Shown here piece after piece: positions 1-11,615 of a stretch of 64,000 nucleotides of DNA. Every line of letters starts with the position of its first letter. Positions within the stretch are counted from its first letter, which is position 1. A program made the position numbers and the translations under genes. The stretch is taken from contig OY720097.1 in NCBI GenBank assembly GCA_963082875.1, positions 19,476,501 through 19,540,500 of the forward strand, given 5' to 3'. Below the pieces are notes generated by a model that was given only the letters and a program-made list of their open reading frames with translations, did not search any database and was not told the DNA's origin. Source of the DNA: Corella eumyota (taxonomy: Eukaryota; Chordata; Ascidiacea; Phlebobranchia; Corellidae).

Positions 1-997
1 TTCTGTGGTGTTTTTGCTATTTAAATTGTGCTACGAAAGCGGCATCACTTTAAGTGCAATCTTCCAGTTCGTTGCTTGTTGTACTATTTTTCAATGGGTT
101 CGTACAATATTTTTAATGCCTCAATACCATATACCTTTTCCTCTGCCTAGTGGTGTCTATAGATATGGTGTGCTCAGTCGATATGGTGCAGGGCCACAAA
201 ATGAAAACATAGAAACTCCAGATGATGAATTAAATTTGCCTGAAGTTGAAATTAAAACAGAAAAAGTTGAGAACGAAAATGCAGATATGACATACTGGGA
301 ATGTTTAAAATCCCGTAGTTTCATCACCAATTTATTTCACTTCAGTGTTTTGCAACTTCGCAATTATTTCTTTCTTGGCACTTTCGTCACTTGGTTAATT
401 ACAATAATACCCAGTGGAGACCATTATTTAGGTCATTACATCAATGTTTTTGGAATATGTCAATTTTTCGGTGTTTTGACTGCTCCGTTAAATGGTATGC
501 TGATTGACTTGATGAAGAAATTCTACGCTACCACTTGTACAGATGATAAAATCACCTCAACTAAAGCCTTGGCCATATCTGGACTTGCTACTACCTTTCT
601 TGGTGTTCTGTTTTCGATTTGTGTTGCCATTCCGAATATAAATATCCAGTATTTATCATTTGTCCTTCAGGTGCTTTTTAGGTCTTTTCTTTACGGGGGC
701 AACTCTAGCTTTATTGCCTTTACCTTTCCGGGTGAACATTTTGGAAAACTGTACGGCATGACCATGACTCTTTCTGGTCTTGTATCCCTACTTCAATTTC
801 CACTTTTTAATTTGGTTCTCTACTACTTTGATAACGACTTTACAGTGATGAATATTGTCTTTATTGGGATTAGTCTGATAACCCTTATTCACCCAATTGC
901 TCTCTACTGGCAAACTAGACATGACGAGCCCGAAAGTTTGCCAGCAAATGAAATGGAATTGGAAAAGTTGACGAATGGAGTAAATCACGAAGATTAG
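1..997 (+). CDS. SLC43A3-like solute transporter, C-terminal part
   Basis: This is the 3' end of a major facilitator superfamily gene; the reading frame is open from base 2 and must continue upstream of the window. About 330 residues remain, with roughly six membrane segments and an acidic cytosolic loop (around residues 60-100). Stretches such as IPFPLP, RSFLYG, FPGEHFGKL and SLLQFP match the human SLC43A3 (equilibrative nucleobase transporter) C-terminal half better than my recollection of SLC43A1/2. The family sits in the plasma membrane and moves large neutral amino acids or purine nucleobases. No intron is visible in this part. The stop is at 995-997, and a possible polyadenylation signal AATAAA lies at 1283-1288. 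The assignment to SLC43 is firm; the subtype and substrate are inference. Confidence 0.88.
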   Translation, partial: SVVFLLFKLCYESGITLSAIFQFVACCTIFQWVRTIFLMPQYHIPFPLPSGVYRYGVLSRYGAGPQNENIETPDDELNLPEVEIKTEKVENENADMTYWECLKSRSFITNLFHFSVLQLRNYFFLGTFVTWLITIIPSGDHYLGHYINVFGICQFFGVLTAPLNGMLIDLMKKFYATTCTDDKITSTKALAISGLATTFLGVLFSICVAIPNINIQYLSFVLQVLFRSFLYGGNSSFIAFTFPGEHFGKLYGMTMTLSGLVSLLQFPLFNLVLYYFDNDFTVMNIVFIGISLITLIHPIALYWQTRHDEPESLPANEMELEKLTNGVNHED

Positions 998-2342
998 GCC
1001 TTGTTTTTTACGTAAGTAAACAATTTCAGGGAATAAGTTAGAGATGAACACCACCACTATTATTTTTTTGGTACTCTTCAATTTTTGTGTATTAAAATTT
1101 CTTCTTAGTTTGTATGCGTTTTTAGGTATAGCCTATCATTTTTAGAATGCCCACTTTTAATGTTTATTATTATATTTATCTTTAGTAAAATTTTAGGGTT
1201 CATAAGTTCCATATGCTCAACTCTACACAACATTAATTTAATGTATACACACTTCTTAGTATTTAAACTAACACAAAAATTCAATAAACTGTTTAGTATT
1301 TTAACTGTAAGATAATTTTATTGGATATATTTATTTTTAAACTGCAATTATGTTATGTTACTGCTACAACAATGCAATTATTTTAATTTATTAATTAAGT
1401 AGTTCTTTTATTTGTTTAAATTAGAAAGCATAGATAACCAGACCTGCAAAAGTAATTATAGTGCCATTTGTTTTAATTGGATGCTGCTTATTTTAAGTGC
1501 TAATAGTAGGTGCTACTTGCTAACTGCTTTGTAATTTTTGGCCTTTATTAAAAATTTGTTGCCAATGTCTAACATTTACACTGTTTTTGAGATTTGGGAT
1601 TTATTGTAATGTACAAATAATTTTTTTTTATTTTGATTATGTACTACACCAATTAGTACCAAAATATTTAATCTACCTAAATAACTTTATTAGTTTTATT
1701 GAATTTGTAGCTAACTACATTAATACTATGATCAATATTATTTAATATTTAAAATAACTACTTCAATTTTTATGTGATTTTTATTGTTTTGTATTTTTGT
1801 ACTACCAAATTTTGAACAATTGTTTTTTATATTATAACCGGGTAATTTTTAATTAATTTTTTGTAAAATTCTTAAAATGAGACCTTTCGCTTGCCTTGTA
1901 TAAACTGTATATAAATTTTTTTTTTTGCAGATGGATAATGTTATATTTAATTAAGGGTTAATACTTATAATTAGTTAAATGTTGGTTTACAATTACAATG
2001 ATATTGGATTGAAGTACAGTGAAAGGAATACCCTACTTTGCTTATTTTTATTTTTATTTTATGTGTAAAATTCAAAAATCTTGAATGTTTGCCGTTTATA
2101 TATTAAAGGTAAGCAAAATATATAATTTATATATATTTAAAAACGAATTTCTGGAAAAAATATCGTATATATATATAATATATATTATATTTATAAAAAA
2201 ATGTGTTTTTTAAAACTAGAATTTAATGTATTTATATTCTTTTTAATTAAGTTTCGGTTCTAATAGTCATTCATTATGGTAACAAAATATATTTCCTTAT
2301 TACAGTTCAATTAACAATTCACTAGTTTTCTCCTTATTCACC
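998..2342. other. 3' UTR of SLC43-like gene and 5' flank of Rab39
   Basis: AT-rich DNA with no convincing coding exon. It contains an AATAAA at 1283-1288 and a run of TA-rich simple sequence around 2160-2195. The last part must hold the promoter or 5' UTR of the Rab39 gene; a T-rich stretch ending in CAG just before 2306 may be a 5' splice or trans-splice acceptor. Confidence 0.6.
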
Positions 2343-4474
2343 ATGGGCTCAACAATGATAGCTCGACCTGATACAATTTGGTCATACCAGTTCAGAATTG
2401 TTATTCTTGGTGACTCAACTGTTGGAAAAACTGCTTTGTTGCAAAGATTCACAGACGGCAGTTTCCTTGAGGTATTGTACTTAGTTCACAATTGCTGACT
2501 AGTTTCATTTTGTCTTTGTGTTAACTTTGTAATAATGGTAAACTTGCAAGGTTGTTACTTATGTTAAGTGTATTGACTTTATGGTCTATATACATTAAAC
2601 TTGTTTGCTTACTGGTTATGTATATACAGTTAAATATATATATAATATATATAATAAATGTCTTTATTTTTTCATGTTATACTAAAATGTTATTTTTTGC
2701 TGTAGTAAAGCGAAATAGGCCGACATTAAATCTTAGAAAAATGTTTAAACGTATAACTCCATTGGGTATGGTGATTTTTATTTGCTTATTAGTGCATCGT
2801 GTTTTTTTATAACTGTACTGTTTGGATTTGTGCAAAGAAAGCAAATAATGTTTTCCAAGAAACTAAAAATAAAACAAAAATGTTGAAGGTCTACAAAACA
2901 AGTTTCTAAAACCAAATTTTTAAAACTCCCTATTATTATTTCTAGGTAGGTGACCCAACAGTAGGAGTGGATTTTTACTCAAGGTTAGTTCAAGTTGAAC
3001 CCACGACCAGAATTAAACTTCAATTATGGGATACCGCAGGACAAGAGAGATTCAGGTAACCAGTTAAATATTGTAATTTAATTTGTGCATCATATAAAAT
3101 TAAATATTGTACCCAACTTATAAAGTATATATACTGATATTATATATAATACCGATATTATATAAAAACTTTTTATTTTTGGTTTTTTACTAATTTCATG
3201 CAAGAGCATAATTACACATATCTGTTATTTGTTATTGCAGCTTGCAGATTTGTTTTTAAATATAAATCAATTTAATTTTATCAGGTCTATAACTAGATCC
3301 TATTACCACAACTCCATAGGGGCAATTCTTGTTTATGATGTCACAAACAGGGATAGTTTTCTGCATTTAACCCAGTGGGCTGAAGAAGCAAGACTTCATG
3401 TAGCACCCAGAAATATTTATTTTATTCTAGTTGGACAGAAATGCGATTTGGAAATACATAGAAAGGTTTGGATTTTAAAAATTCTTTCCTTGTGGATATC
3501 CTTATTGTCATATTTTTGATTGATTATTGGCAGATGTTTTATTTGGATAATCTATTGCCCAGGCTTTATTTGCATTGATAATTGATTTTAGAATTTAGTC
3601 ATAAAATGGTAATTAATCTAGTTTATTGATTACTTTACTACAACTGTATATAAATATATATATATAGTACAAATATCTAAATTAAGAAAATTTTTAATAA
3701 GATGGCTTACAAATGGAAAAAAATTTAACTTTGTCAAAATCATATCAAAATTATTTAATTTCCAGCTGTAGTTAAACCAAAGTTTAAATAAATATCAGCT
3801 GTAATAAAGATTATTTTTGTTTGTTTACCTCAATAAATATTTATTTTAAAAGGTTAGTTACGATGAAGCTTGTATGTTCGCGAAACTTCATAGAATGCCG
3901 TATATTGAAACATCAGCTAAAAGAGGAATTAACGTTCTGAATGCTTTTTTGTTATTGACCGAAAACATATTTACGTAAGGCATTCGAAAAATTGTTTTTT
4001 TAGTAATTTAACAAATAATTGTGATATAATGTTTGCATGACAATCAAACTTATTAGGCTTTTATTACTGAAAGTAATTTTTATGGTCACATTTAAATTGT
4101 AAAATGTAATAAAAATGTTTAACCATTTTAAACTCTTATCAATAGATGTTTGTTAGGAGTTCTCAATATTTTTTTGTATAATTTGTAGAAGAAATTTTAA
4201 TGGCTTGCAATAAAAAATCAATTAGTTTTAAATTAAACCAATTTTTATTAATGTTAAATTATTATTTTTTATTTTTTAAACATTTGAATTTAATGGCCTT
4301 GAAAACAAAAAAATGCTCATCATTTTACCATTTTATTTGGTGTTTAGGTTGATAAAAACTGGTCAAATAACACCAGAGGATGGTTGGGATGGTGTTAAAT
4401 GTGGTTTGGTACCATCAGTACCACCTCAACAATTAGAAAATAAAAAACGGTGCACTAAAAATGGGTGTTGTTAA
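2343..4474 (+). CDS. RAB39: Rab39 small GTPase
   Basis: Five exons: 2343-2471, 2946-3055, 3285-3465, 3853-3974, 4348-4474. Every junction is GT-AG and keeps frame. The product has the full Rab set: P-loop GDSTVGKT (residues 23-30), switch I DPTVGVDF, switch [17 protein letters not shown] for guanine binding, ETSAK, and a C-terminal CC for geranylgeranylation. The start of the domain (DTIWSYQFR) and the late motif EDGWDGVK closely follow vertebrate RAB39A/B, which act in endolysosome and autophagy traffic. The first ATG gives a short extra N-terminus of ten residues relative to human RAB39; a second in-frame ATG lies four codons later. A TA microsatellite sits in intron 3. The gene is convergent with ARL6. 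Confidence 0.92.
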
Positions 4475-6214
4475 TGTATACTTAATATTGTTATAGTTTT
4501 TTTTTTTTGATTTTTTGAAAGGTTATTTTTTTTATACTGTTGTTTTAGCTCTTATATATATATTTATTTTATACTGTTGTTTTAGCTCTTTTTTGCATTT
4601 TAGTTTTCATCTATTTCATTTGCACAGGAATTTATTATTATATTTTTAATCTTTAGATCATAGTGTTGTTATTGTATGTGTAATTATTTCATTTTTATTG
4701 CATGCATTGTTTAGAAATATACTTCAATTTTAATTTTGCTTGTTTCATGTACTCTGTATGTTGATTATCAATTTATTTGCACAAGGTTATTTTTTGTACT
4801 TACATGTTTTTAATCATAGGTACACACTCTGTAAAGATTATTATTTGACACTGTTTAAGTATGCAGTAGTTTTTATTTTTATCTTTCTCAACCTTTTATT
4901 ACCTTAGCAATGGATACGCTAATATATTTTACACTAAAATAAAACTTTTAATTTTTTAATGCATACTTTGTTTATAAAGTTTAAAAACGTATTATTAAGT
5001 TTACCTTTTTAAATCTTTACCAAAGATTAAATATAATTTTAGATATTATAAAATTGTTGTATCTTTTGACGTTTAAAACTCAATTCAGTTTATTTATTTT
5101 AATTGCACCATTACCTTGTTTAAATCATTTACCAAAACTTTTTAGTACTTTTCTCTGTAATGCATAAACTATTTGTTAATATTTAGTACATGTTAGAATT
5201 ATGTCTTAGGGCAAAATTAAAATATTTTGATTTTTTTTTGGACTGGAAAATGAATTTTTCTGTTTATACCAGTATTGTTATTTTTATATGTTCATTATAA
5301 TATTTTTAAATAACAGGGCATCCAATTTGACCTACAGCTATTGATTTTGTATTTAACAAACTATTGATTTTGCTGTAGAATTTCAATAACGATACTATTT
5401 TTAAACATGCATTTATTAATAAAAAAATAATGAATTTTTAAAATTTATGGCACCAGTAATAATTTAAAAGTAGCTAATGGTTTGTAATAAAAATACCTTT
5501 TTCATGTTTTAAAATTGACCTAATTATCTTCAGCATGTGCTTGGCAAGTTGGTATATTACATTAAAAATGCAACAAATAAAAACTTAAATTATTTACAAG
5601 TAGAAACATTTAAAATAAAGTGAGCTTACCTTATAACAACATAAATAAAATATAAAACTATGCTGCATTATGTTAATTAACATTATTTAAATAAAGCAAC
5701 AACATGAAAAATATATACTATGTTACTATACAGAAAGTGTAAAAAGAGCAGTCTAAACCGACATTTTTTATTTTTAGACTTTGTTACTAGAATTGACTAA
5801 ATAAAAATATAAACTGGTATTAGTAAGCAGCCTTAATAAAAAAAATTTTCTACAAGATGTACCATATTAAATATACAAACATATATGAATTACTACAATT
5901 TTATATGAAACACATTTTAAAATCTAAAAAAAATCACAATGTTATTTGTAAAAAAAAATATATATACAATCAATAACAAAACGAAAACAGGTAAGTTTGG
6001 ATATGTACCTTTAAAACCCTAAATCATATTAATCTTAGTATTTTCTATCAAACATAATGAAAAAAAGGTAAGTTTTTGAGAGTATAGCCAAAAAGAACTA
6101 GAAAACTTAGCTTTGAGTGCTCAAGATAAAACCTAACGGCATGGGAAAGTGAGATTATACTTTATGAGATTAGTGCGGTTCGACAGTACAGTAATTTTTT
6201 TTAGGTAACGCTCT
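4475..6214. other. Convergent 3' flanks of Rab39 and ARL6
   Basis: 1.7 kb of AT-rich sequence without a credible ORF. A unit of about 23 bp (core TTATACTGTTGTTTTAGCTC) is directly duplicated at 4531-4553 and 4567-4590. A possible polyadenylation signal for Rab39 is at 4938-4943. No other structure was seen. Confidence 0.6.
4531..4590. repeat. Short tandem duplication in Rab39 3' UTR
   Basis: Two copies of a roughly 23-bp unit ending in TTTTAGCTCTT are separated by a TA-rich spacer. It probably arose by local slippage or duplication. Confidence 0.7.
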
Positions 6215-7728
6215 TCAGTTGTGAAGCTGAACAGATTGTAGTTGGTCAGAAAGCCATTGAATCCCCTCACTTATTCCTTCCCCCTTTATTGCATTTGTTG
6301 CACTGAATAATGCATGAAAATATTTTACTATAACAAGTGCATTATTAATGAGGCTTTACCGATAACTTGTGATCATAAACAGGGAATGGTTTATCATATA
6401 GTGGTACAAAAAAACTACAAAATAGTAATGTAAAAAATATATTTACTGTAGGCTATATAATTAAATTTTAAACACCAACAAAAATAATAATCTTATATTA
6501 TTTCAAGAGTATTAACAAATAAGCCCATTACACTTATTTAAAACAGTTTAAAGGGCAACCTAATAAATTTACTGTGAATAAATATTGTTGCACTAACTTA
6601 CCAAATGTGCCAAGGTTTTTCTTTAATTAAATCTAAACCCAGAATTTGTGAACATTTAACTGCAGATAAGGATTCCATTAAATCCATTTTGTTGGCGTAA
6701 AATAAAATAGGAATTCTTTTGTTTTGGATACCTGAATATTTAAACAGTTATTTAATCACAATAAAAATGAGTTAAAATCTGGCAGCATGGTGTAGTAGTC
6801 AAAACACTTGCTACACTACATGAGGTAGTAGGTTCGATCCCCACTGCGTTCATGCTATAGTGCCCTTGACTAAGGCACGGTAGATTGTAGGAACTCCTGC
6901 TGGGCTAACAATTAAACAGCAGCTTAATTATTGAGCAACTATAATCAATAATATCCCAAAATGCCATAGGTAAATCAATACTGGGTTGGGGTACTGGTTG
7001 TTAGTCTTTGTTTAGGTCGTTAAGTTGACCTTCCCATATCAAGGATAAAGCTATATAAAAAAAATATTTTACAACTTACTTGGATGTTCCAGTAATCTAT
7101 CTAATTCATCTTTAGCAACTGCCATACGTAATTTATCAGCACTGTCAATTACATAAATAATTGCATGTGTTTCTTTGTAATAATGTTCCCACAGGTTTCT
7201 GTATCTTCCTTGTCCCGACATATCAAAAACTGTGAAAGAAAGGCTAAAAAAAGAATTAAAAAATCAGATTAGAGTCCAGTAAACTAAAAAAATATTTGTT
7301 ACTAACTTGTTTTTATAAACAATTTTATTAACACTTTGAGACTATGCGTAAGTTGAAGTAATTACAATGTTTAAAGCATTTCATATACAAAAAGTTAATA
7401 AACATTACACATTTTTTATACATTGTTTTAAAATTTCTTATGCATCAAATAAGGGGAAAAATAATATACAAATAACAATCAATGACAAATTTAAAACATG
7501 TATATAAGTCTATTCCACATAGTGATTGATCCAAATAAACACTTACTTTGACATTGTAAATTTCTCTACATTAAACCCTACAGTTGGCACAATATCTTGG
7601 ACTTGGTCATTGGGTTTTAATTTATTTATAATTGTTGTTTTTCCACTATTATCAAGACCAACACATATTATGTTTGCCTCCTTCTTCTTGGTTTTTAACC
7701 AACCGAAAAGTCGATCAAATAGCCCCAT
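6215..7728 (-). CDS. ARL6: ARL6 / BBS3 small GTPase
   Basis: Four exons on the minus strand: 7547-7728, 7080-7243, 6602-6731, 6215-6302, giving 187 residues (human 186). It begins [10 protein letters not shown], so Gly2 is available for membrane association as in other Arl/Arf proteins. Motifs seen are the P-loop GLDNSGKT, the switch region [19 protein letters not shown] (SGQ in place of AGQ, as in human ARL6), ANKMDL, and the C-terminal [17 protein letters not shown]6-GTP recruits the BBSome coat to membranes at the base of cilia. A SINE occupies most of intron 2. ARL6 is divergent from PDSS2, with 602 bp between start codons. Confidence 0.95.
6780..7056 (+). mobile_element. tRNA-derived SINE, family 1
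   Basis: The copy opens with GGCAGCATGGTGTAGTAG and has a B-box-like GGTTCGATCCC, a body containing TTGAGCAACTATAATCAATA, and the tail GTTGACCTTCCCATATC then AGGATAAAGCTATA. It lies in ARL6 intron 2. The same head, body and GAGGATAAA tail recur about a dozen times in the window. Confidence 0.88.
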
Positions 7729-8330
7729 GCCAACAAAAAAATTGTTTTATGTTTCAGTTTTCTTAAAAAATTATATTTAACTTCTTAGTTATTCTATTAA
7801 AAAAGAAATAGAAAATAAATTAAACTTTATTTTGGACTACCTAACTACATTTTAATTACTTTTATCTGTTCATTATACTTCATCACTAATTATTTTTAAT
7901 AGTATAGTTTACTTATATTATAGTAACTTTATTATTTAATAGTTTCTACTACGTTAACTTGTACTACGTAACGTTGTAATATTGTTGCCTGTCAACAACC
8001 AAGAAAAAATCCCATTTATCTCACATTCCTATAATATGCCGCCACCCTTGGTAACAAATGACGCGTAGCAAAAGCAAAGCAAATCTATTTGAAAAACAGA
8101 TATATCGCTATTTTCGGTAATTTATATAGGTTTAAACATTAAGGCAATAAATTAAGTTAATTTAAAATTTTAATAAATAAAGTTAAGCAGAAACAAGATA
8201 TTATCTGTACAAAAATATATCTTTTGTAAATTTATAATAGCGCCGTAACCGGAAATTAGTTCAATTATTGAAACCGGGTATTTCCCGAGTAAAACTCGTT
8301 TCTTAAAAAATATTTCAACGAAATTTCAAA
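7729..8330. promoter_or_regulatory. Divergent ARL6/PDSS2 promoter region
   Basis: A 602-bp gap between two divergent start codons. It contains GC-richer stretches than its surroundings (about 8030-8110 and 8235-8300), for example around GGTAACAAATGACGCGTAGC. A shared bidirectional promoter is inferred from geometry; I recognise no specific element. Confidence 0.5.
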
Positions 8331-11226
8331 ATGAATGTCCAAAGAATTACAAAACAAATTTTTAGCTATGGTAATTCAATTTTTAAAGTTAAACAAGGTA
8401 ATTTATAATAATATTGATAGACTACGGTTAACAACTGCTTTAGTATTTTTATATCGCGAAAAAAAACAACGTTAGCAAAAAAATGTTTAAGTCGCGCATT
8501 CGACTTTTCCACATCCCAGTCTGGAAAGTAGGGCAGTTTTCATCTCGTGCGTGCAAGCGTAAAAATTGGCGTGACAGCGCGTGCACGCGTATTAAAATTT
8601 TCGGTCTACGTGTGCACGCGTGATTTATGTTAGCGTGTTTACCTTAATTTTGTATTTACTTTTAAAGCCAGGCGTGCAAAACGCCAATTTCAGGTGTGCA
8701 TTTTTTTCAACAAAAAAAATCTTGTGCGTGCACGCTGCCCTACTTTCCAGACTGGTCCACATCGAGGATAAAGATATATACAAAAAAAAAAGTTTTTAGT
8801 TTTTAATTTAAATCTGTAAAACGTGAAAGACAATTGTAAAAAATATTACAGTGTTTTGTGATTTTTGCTTATAGTATTGAAGTTTTAAAACGGTAATAAT
8901 GCAATTATATTTAAGAAAAGTACTTTAATTTAATAAAAAATTTTCTAGCTACAACTTCTACACAAGTTCGACTAGTTTCATTTGGTAATGGATTTATAAA
9001 CAAAGATTCAAACAATGTTGTTAACAAAGCTGTGTCAGAAGCTGAAAGAATTGTCGGTTTCCCAACTTCATATTTAAGCTTGAGAGCTTTGTTAAGTGAT
9101 GAACTTAGTGCTGTTGCTTTGCATATGAGAAAACTGATCAGAACCAAACATCCACTTCTAAAAACTGCAAGGTAAATTATTTAACTAAACGCTGTATTAA
9201 ATTTAAAGTATTTTAATATTTGTTTTTTTTAACTGGGTTCCTCAATTTTTTTTAACCTTATTGCTTTATTATAATTTTGTTAATTTTTTTTTGTATTTCT
9301 GCAGTATCTTAACAATGTTTTAAAAAGGTTTTTATTTTTTAAGGGAAATATTATTTGACACCAAACATAACTTTCAAGCATGTGGTTTAATTGTTCTTTT
9401 AATGGCAAAGATGATTGAAAATATAAGTGAAAGATTGCAACAATTAGATTCAACTTCTATTTATAATAAGTATAAAAAGCTTTACTTTTTTAAATTAAAA
9501 TACGAAAACTAAAATATGTTTTGTATTGAAATTAGTTTTTTTAATTGTTTTTATATATCGATTTATTTCTAAAAGGTTCCTGTATTTAAATTTCATTTAT
9601 TCCTAAAATTTTTGGCACTTTAGCATAGAAGCATTTGGGTTCAAACCTTTCAACTATACAACCAGTTAAGAATAAAATGACGTCTTAATTATGATAATTT
9701 ATTTTTCTAGACAGCGTTCTTTAGCTGAACTGACAGAACTTATCCACACAGCATTTCTTGTACATAGAGGTTTAGTTGATGTTAACCAACTCACACAAAT
9801 CCAAAAAAAAAACTCAGTATCTGAACTTGAGTTGGGAAATAAAATAGCAGTTTTGAGTGGAGATTTTTTACTTGCTAATTCTTGTGCTGCCCTTTCAGAG
9901 CTAGAAAACCCAAAAGTAAAGTATTCAATTTTAGCGTGGTAACATCATAAAATGGATTTAATTGTTATGTATGATATTTAGTTTATATTTCCTGGGGTAT
10001 TTTTAAGTTTTTTAAGAAAATATAAATTTTGAGTGTCATGGAAAATATAATAAAAATATATAATGAACGAAAAATTAAAACTTATGAAATTTAATTAGTT
10101 TCTTCTTTAATTTAGGTTGTTGAGCTTATATCGTCAGCTATTAGTGACATGTCACTTGGCTTCTTTGTATTACCAGAACCTGGAGAACATTCTAGAATAA
10201 ATTCAATCGATTCTCTTCCTGTGAACCTTGAACAATGGCAAAATACAATGTTTCTGGCACATGGTAGTTTGCTATCAAACGTAAGTTATTACTTGAGTAG
10301 TAAATGATGATTTTTAGTCAAATTTTTTATCCATAAAAACTAAAAAAAATGTGTTTGAAAACATGACAAAATTAATTTTATTATAGATTTTTTTAGGTTT
10401 TATTTTTAGTTTATTTTCAATTATTTTTTTAAAAACTTATTTTTATTTTCTAATTTGTTTGTTATGTATTAGGCATGTAGATCTGTAGCAATATTATCCA
10501 GCCAAGATGAAGAATATGGAGAATTAGCAGCTCAATTTAGTAAAAACTTAATACTGGCTCAACAGGTACATTAGGATATGGTTTACACACTAGTTTATCT
10601 TATATTATACAAAAACTAAAAGCTTGTTTTTTCTTAATATAAGAATAAGGAATTTTTTCATCAATATCAATAAATTATTTTTAGGCACACAATGATATAG
10701 ACCGAATAACTACAGCAAATAATCAAATTACAAATGGTCAGATACAAGTCTCAACTTCTGAGTTATGTTCATTACCTGTTGTTTTATATGCACAAAATAA
10801 TGGAGGACAACCTTGTCTTCAAGAATTTTTAACTCTTAATAATGAAAACCTAGAATTAGATAAAATAAAGGTATGTTAGCTATAACTCCTATTATTTTAT
10901 TTTAAAGATATCCGCCATAAGAACAGTTTTACAAAGTTTGTTTTTTAAAAATATTAGTAATATAAATTTAGGTTTTATAATTTTTCTGTTTTTTTATAAA
11001 CATATATTTAGCATAACACTTATTTTACTCTTGAATACAATTTTTATAGTTAAATTATATTTTTCAGTTATTTTCAACCGTTTCAAAAGATAAAGATTCA
11101 ATCGAAAAATCAAAGCATGTTTTAGATACACATAGGAATTATGCATTTAAAGCTTTAAACCAATTTCCAAATAATGATGCAAGAAGCTCCTTAACAATGA
11201 TAATTAAAGCGTTTTCAGGCTATTAA
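8331..11226 (+). CDS. PDSS2: Decaprenyl diphosphate synthase subunit 2
   Basis: Eight exons: 8331-8397, 8949-9171, 9344-9469, 9711-9915, 10116-10280, 10473-10565, 10685-10870, 11068-11226, giving 407 residues (human 399). Conserved stretches include [48 protein letters not shown] and [21 protein letters not shown]2 pairs with PDSS1 in mitochondria to make the polyprenyl tail of ubiquinone. As in other PDSS2 proteins the first aspartate-rich motif of prenyl synthases is degenerate (HRGLVD), so catalysis depends on the partner; that is family knowledge. The N-terminus is basic and Ser/Thr-rich, fitting a mitochondrial targeting peptide. Intron 1 carries a SINE tail interrupted by a hAT-type MITE. 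SIRT1 starts 390 bp downstream on the same strand. Confidence 0.94.
8480..8782 (+). mobile_element. 3' part of a family 1 SINE, split by a MITE
   Basis: The SINE tail consensus GTCGTGAAGTCGACCTTCCC then ACATCGAGGATAAAG is seen as AAGTCGCGCATTCGACTTTTCC up to 8515 and resumes at 8756 with TCCACATCGAGGATAAAGAT. The 240 bp between are a separate inverted-repeat element. Only the last 50-60 bp of the SINE are recognisable. It lies in PDSS2 intron 1. Confidence 0.8.
8516..8755. mobile_element. hAT-type MITE, 240 bp, with 8-bp target duplication
   Basis: The element has perfect 21-bp terminal inverted repeats beginning CCAGTCTGGAAA and reading inward to GTAGGGCAG. It is flanked on both sides by the identical octamer TCCACATC (8508-8515 and 8756-8763), which is target-site duplication. 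The interior has repeated GTGCGTGCACGC-like subterminal motifs and no ORF, so it is non-autonomous. The 8-bp duplication points to the hAT superfamily, whose transposase would be supplied from elsewhere. Perfect ends suggest a fairly recent insertion. Confidence 0.87.
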
Positions 11227-11615
11227 AAATACAGTCTTTTACATTTTGTGTCACTTTTTTGGAGTATTAGGTATATAGTTATAGCATATCTGTTTTAATT
11301 TCTAAAGACAAAGTTTGCTAAAAATGTAGTTTTATTTGTTAAAAAAAAATATTTTTTGTTATACTTAAAAAATTTTAAATTACGCATTACAAATTTAATT
11401 TTTAATATAATTTAGATAACTATTAACTTAATTGTTTATCAGTCGAGGATAAAAAAAGATTTAAAAAAAGTAAAAGTGCTTACTATGATGCGATAAAAGT
11501 ATCTATTTTATTTACCCGGTTTTGTGTTTTTTGTTTAAGGAACTTAAAGTTAAAAAATTTGGAGCTAAAATTTTTTTATATAAATTCACTCTAAAGAAAT
11601 ATTGGATTACATAAA
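11227..11615. other. PDSS2 3' flank and SIRT1 5' flank
   Basis: 389 bp of AT-rich sequence between two co-oriented genes, with no ORF. The gap is too long for a typical trans-spliced operon junction but short for an independent promoter. I saw no clear AATAAA. Confidence 0.5.

Noticed and set aside
6780-6860. Possible true tRNA gene
   Set aside because: The tRNA-like head is attached to a repeated body and tail found in many copies, and it does not fold into a full cloverleaf by eye; it is SINE.
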